From Sphingorhabdus lacus (lineage in GTDB: Bacteria; Pseudomonadota; Alphaproteobacteria; Sphingomonadales; Sphingomonadaceae), in contig NZ_CP035733.1 in assembly GCF_009768975.1 (NCBI RefSeq), positions 248,001 through 312,000 on the forward strand: DNA of 64,000 bases, given 5' to 3'. Positions 61,616 to 64,000 of this stretch are shown here, piece by piece (position 1 is the first letter of the stretch; each line of letters starts with the position of its first letter). Made by a program: the position numbers and the translations under genes. The notes under the pieces were generated by a model. That model was not told the origin of the DNA, did not search any database, and saw nothing but the letters and a program-made list of their open reading frames with translations.

Positions 61616-62689
61616 ATGCCGAACGTCCAACATTCTGACCAGAAAACTGGGGATATCGCTGCCCTTCTTCTGGCGCATTACGATGTCCATGCGCGGGATT
61701 TACCATGGCGGAAACGGCCGGGGCAGGGGCGTGCCGATCCCTATCACGTCTGGCTGTCGGAAATCATGTTGCAGCAGACGACCGTTATGGCGGTCATTCC
61801 CTATTTTGCGCGCTTCACGGCCAGATGGAAGAATTTCGCCGAGCTCGCCGCCTGCGACGACGCCGACCTGATGGCGGCGTGGGCGGGGCTTGGCTATTAT
61901 GCCCGTGCCCGAAATCTGCTGAAATGCGCGCGTACCGTTGTGGCGGAATTTGACGGCCGGTTGCCGGACAATGAGGAGGCGCTTAAAAAACTACCCGGTA
62001 TCGGACCGTATACCGCCGCAGCGATTGCTTCGATTGCCTTTGGCCGTCGCGCGGTCGTGGTCGACGCCAATATCGAACGTGTCGTTTCCCGCCTGTTTGC
62101 CATTTCCACGCCGCTGCCACAGGCGAAGCCGGAAATTGCGGCGCACATGGACATTATCACGCCTGAAGAGAATTCCGGCGACTTTGCGCAGGCGATGATG
62201 GATTTGGGGGCAGGGATTTGTTCCGTAAGGGCCCCCGCATGTGTCCAATGTCCCCTGCAATCCGTATGTGAGGCCTATCGCGACGGAAATCCGGAGGCCT
62301 ATCCGGTCAAGCTACCCAAAAAGGCGCGGCCGGTGCGGACAGGCACGGCGTTCTGGATACAACGCGGCGATGATGTGTGGCTCGTGCGGCGGAAGGACAG
62401 CGGAATGTTGGCTGCGATGCGTGCCTTGCCCGACGATGGCTGGAACGCGAAATCCGATGGGGATATGGGGCCGCCTTTTCCGGCAAAATGGGACCACCTG
62501 TCGGTCGGCATATCCCATATATTCTCGCATTTTTCGCTCGAAATGCAGATTGCCGTTACGGCATGGCCGGATGGCCACAATCCGCCGCTAGAGGGCGAAT
62601 GGTGGGACGTAAATTTGCTCGACAAGGCGGGGTTGCCAACCCTATTCATCAAGGCAACAAAAGTGGCATTGGCATCAGGAGAGAGATGA
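61616..62689 (+). CDS. mutY: A/G-specific adenine DNA glycosylase
   Basis: 357 residues from ATG 61616 (61604 is possible and would add four residues). Catalytic Glu in LSEIMLQQTTVMAVIPYF, HhH LPGIGPYTAAAIASIAFG, catalytic Asp in VVDANIERVVSRLF, and cluster ligands CSVRAPACVQCPLQSVC (C-x6-C-x2-C-x5-C). The C-terminal Nudix-like domain (residues about 235-345) recognises 8-oxoguanine. It removes adenine opposite 8-oxoguanine, completing the mutM repair path. Divergent from the DciA-like gene; the stop overlaps the next start. Confidence 0.96.
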   Translation: MPNVQHSDQKTGDIAALLLAHYDVHARDLPWRKRPGQGRADPYHVWLSEIMLQQTTVMAVIPYFARFTARWKNFAELAACDDADLMAAWAGLGYYARARNLLKCARTVVAEFDGRLPDNEEALKKLPGIGPYTAAAIASIAFGRRAVVVDANIERVVSRLFAISTPLPQAKPEIAAHMDIITPEENSGDFAQAMMDLGAGICSVRAPACVQCPLQSVCEAYRDGNPEAYPVKLPKKARPVRTGTAFWIQRGDDVWLVRRKDSGMLAAMRALPDDGWNAKSDGDMGPPFPAKWDHLSVGISHIFSHFSLEMQIAVTAWPDGHNPPLEGEWWDVNLLDKAGLPTLFIKATKVALASGER

Positions 62690-63993
62690 TGGAACACAGC
62701 GCAATAATCCGCTCGACTTTAGATAGACGCAGCTTCCTGAGCTGGAGCAGCACTCTGGCGTTGGCGGGCACAGCAACGGCCTTCATGCCGGCAAGCGCTT
62801 GGGCACGTGCCGCGGCAGATAAATATCCCACCATTAAAGCGCAGTTTGAAAACTATATCTCGACCGGAAAGCTCCCCGGCCTGCTCGCCTCCATCGGTAA
62901 AGGCGCGATGCCCGCAGATATCGTCGCCATGGGCACCATTGCACAGGGCGACAAGACGTCCGTCGATGCGGACACATTATGGCGGGTCTATTCCATGACC
63001 AAGCCGATCACCGGAATGGCCGCGATGCTTTTGATTGGCGACGGGAAAATGAAACTCGACCAGCCGATTGCCGATTTCATTCCCGAATTTGCCAATATGA
63101 CCGTGTTGACTGATCCCGATAACAGCATGACTGCCGTGCCTGCGAAAAACCAGATTACGGTTCGGCATTTGCTGACCCATACGGCCGGACTGGGCTACAG
63201 CATCATCACAAAGGGGCCGTTGCTAAAGGCCTATAATGAAAATGGCATCAATCCCGCGGTCATGAGCCGTTTCCCTATCCCGGGCTTTACGGTGCCTGCG
63301 CCGACACCCGATCTGAAGACCTTTGCCGAGCGCGTAGCGAAACTGCCGTTGATTGCGGAGCCGGGCACGAAATGGAGCTATTCCATCTCGCTCGATCTTT
63401 TGGGTCGCGTGATTGAGGTAGCGAGCGGTATGGATTTTGACGCGTTCCTGAAAACGCGCCTGTTCGATCCACTCAAGATGACGAGCAGCTATTTCCAGGT
63501 GCCGGCATCGGAAACCAAGCGCTTTGTCACCAATTATGCGCCTGCGAATGGCATTCTCATCCCGATCGATCCGGGTCCAACCAGCATTTATCTGGACAAG
63601 CCTGCTTTCGCCTTTGGCGGTGCGGGTCTGGTGTGTTCCGCACATGATTATGACCGGTTCCTGCACATGTTGCAAAATGGCGGGGAATTGGATGGCGTCC
63701 GCGTAATGTCACCGGAAACCGCCGCTTTGGCGATGTCCGACCTGTTGCCGTCTGGCGTTAAGACTGAAGGTACATTCATTGCCGGTGCAGGCAATGGTGC
63801 CGGTGGCCGCGTTGGCAAGGGTGCGTTTGAAGGGACTTTTGGCTGGGGTGGAGCTGCGGGAACCGTGGCTTTTGTCGATACCCGCCGCAAAGTCCGCGCC
63901 GTTTGCATGGCGCAGTATGTGCCCAGTAATGTCTACCCGTTCCACGAAGAATTTGCCCAGTGGGTGTTGGCCGATTTGGGCATTCAGGCCTGA
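62686..63993 (+). CDS. Exported serine hydrolase, beta-lactamase (class C-like) fold
   Basis: 435 residues. Twin-arginine signal DRRSFLSWSSTLALAGTATAF. The catalytic S-x-x-K is in YSMTKPITGMAAMLL, the Tyr motif is WSYSISLDLLGRVIEVAS, and the third element lies in FGWGGAAGTVAFVD. Members act as esterases, carboxypeptidases or peptidases; true beta-lactamase activity is unlikely from sequence alone. ATG at 62686 overlaps the mutY stop (ATGA) with AGGAGAG before it. It seems the last gene of the mutY transcript; the window ends seven bases later. Confidence 0.88.
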   Translation: MMEHSAIIRSTLDRRSFLSWSSTLALAGTATAFMPASAWARAAADKYPTIKAQFENYISTGKLPGLLASIGKGAMPADIVAMGTIAQGDKTSVDADTLWRVYSMTKPITGMAAMLLIGDGKMKLDQPIADFIPEFANMTVLTDPDNSMTAVPAKNQITVRHLLTHTAGLGYSIITKGPLLKAYNENGINPAVMSRFPIPGFTVPAPTPDLKTFAERVAKLPLIAEPGTKWSYSISLDLLGRVIEVASGMDFDAFLKTRLFDPLKMTSSYFQVPASETKRFVTNYAPANGILIPIDPGPTSIYLDKPAFAFGGAGLVCSAHDYDRFLHMLQNGGELDGVRVMSPETAALAMSDLLPSGVKTEGTFIAGAGNGAGGRVGKGAFEGTFGWGGAAGTVAFVDTRRKVRAVCMAQYVPSNVYPFHEEFAQWVLADLGIQA

Positions 63994-64000
63994 TTTGGCG

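Noticed and set aside
62686-63993. Antibiotic-resistance beta-lactamase
   Set aside because: S-x-x-K is present, but the other motifs and length fit the broad serine hydrolase/esterase group.

Overview
The window reads as chromosomal DNA of a sphingomonad alphaproteobacterium (Sphingomonadales; Sphingorhabdus- or Sphingopyxis-like, genus not settled). Reasons: the block moeB-dut-coaBC-ubiB-ubiE / mutM-rpsT-dnaA, the block secB-murJ-trpS / Tim44-like-mltA-smr, a sphingomonad-style TonB receptor beside a TPR-sulfotransferase, an alphaproteobacterial LexA box (GTTC-N7-GTTC), and intergenic inverted repeats of the kind common in sphingomonads. I see no prophage, transposase, rRNA or CRISPR array. 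One tRNA (Arg, CCG) is present.

Layout. 1-2.8 kb: a molybdenum hydroxylase (2Fe-2S subunit and truncated molybdopterin subunit) divergent from XdhC and a MobA/MocA-like nucleotidyltransferase that serve its cofactor. 2.8-7 kb: TPR-sulfotransferase and TonB receptor. 7-14 kb: a Rieske oxygenase and a phytoene-desaturase-like FAD enzyme, divergent from a BetI-like TetR gene across a perfect 20-bp palindrome, then tryptophan 2,3-dioxygenase, a kynureninase-like enzyme and PhoD. 14-24.5 kb: acyl-CoA dehydrogenase, ahpC-ahpF, tRNA-Arg, a lipoprotein, a valine/isobutyryl-CoA degradation operon, nth, a DUF898 protein and dapB. 24.5-35.4 kb: sirtuin, MoeB-like enzyme, dut, coaBC, ubiB, ubiE, mutM, rpsT, dnaA and two envelope proteins. 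35.6-44 kb: trpS, murJ, secB, Tim44-like protein, mltA, Smr protein, dapE and a PAS-like protein.

44-49.4 kb is an accessory carbohydrate locus: glycerol kinase and a vSGLT-like sodium symporter are translationally coupled and divergent from a GH36 alpha-galactosidase. Taken together they suggest import of a galactosylglycerol (for example floridoside, a red-algal osmolyte), hydrolysis inside the cell and phosphorylation of the released glycerol.

49.4-54.8 kb is a DNA-damage island. A DUF4130-UdgX fusion with the crosslinking histidine is coupled to a radical SAM-HhH protein, and a perfect LexA box lies just before the operon start. Divergent from it are a ligase-associated beta-CASP exonuclease, whose 5' end lacks an ordinary start codon, and an ATP-dependent DNA ligase. 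54.8-55.2 kb is a repeat-filled gap. 55.2-64 kb holds an alpha/beta hydrolase, smc, two DsbA-like proteins and a DciA-like protein, then divergently mutY and an exported beta-lactamase-fold hydrolase.

The strongest candidates for undescribed biology are the LexA-controlled UdgX/radical SAM operon and the GH36-GlpK-symporter locus.
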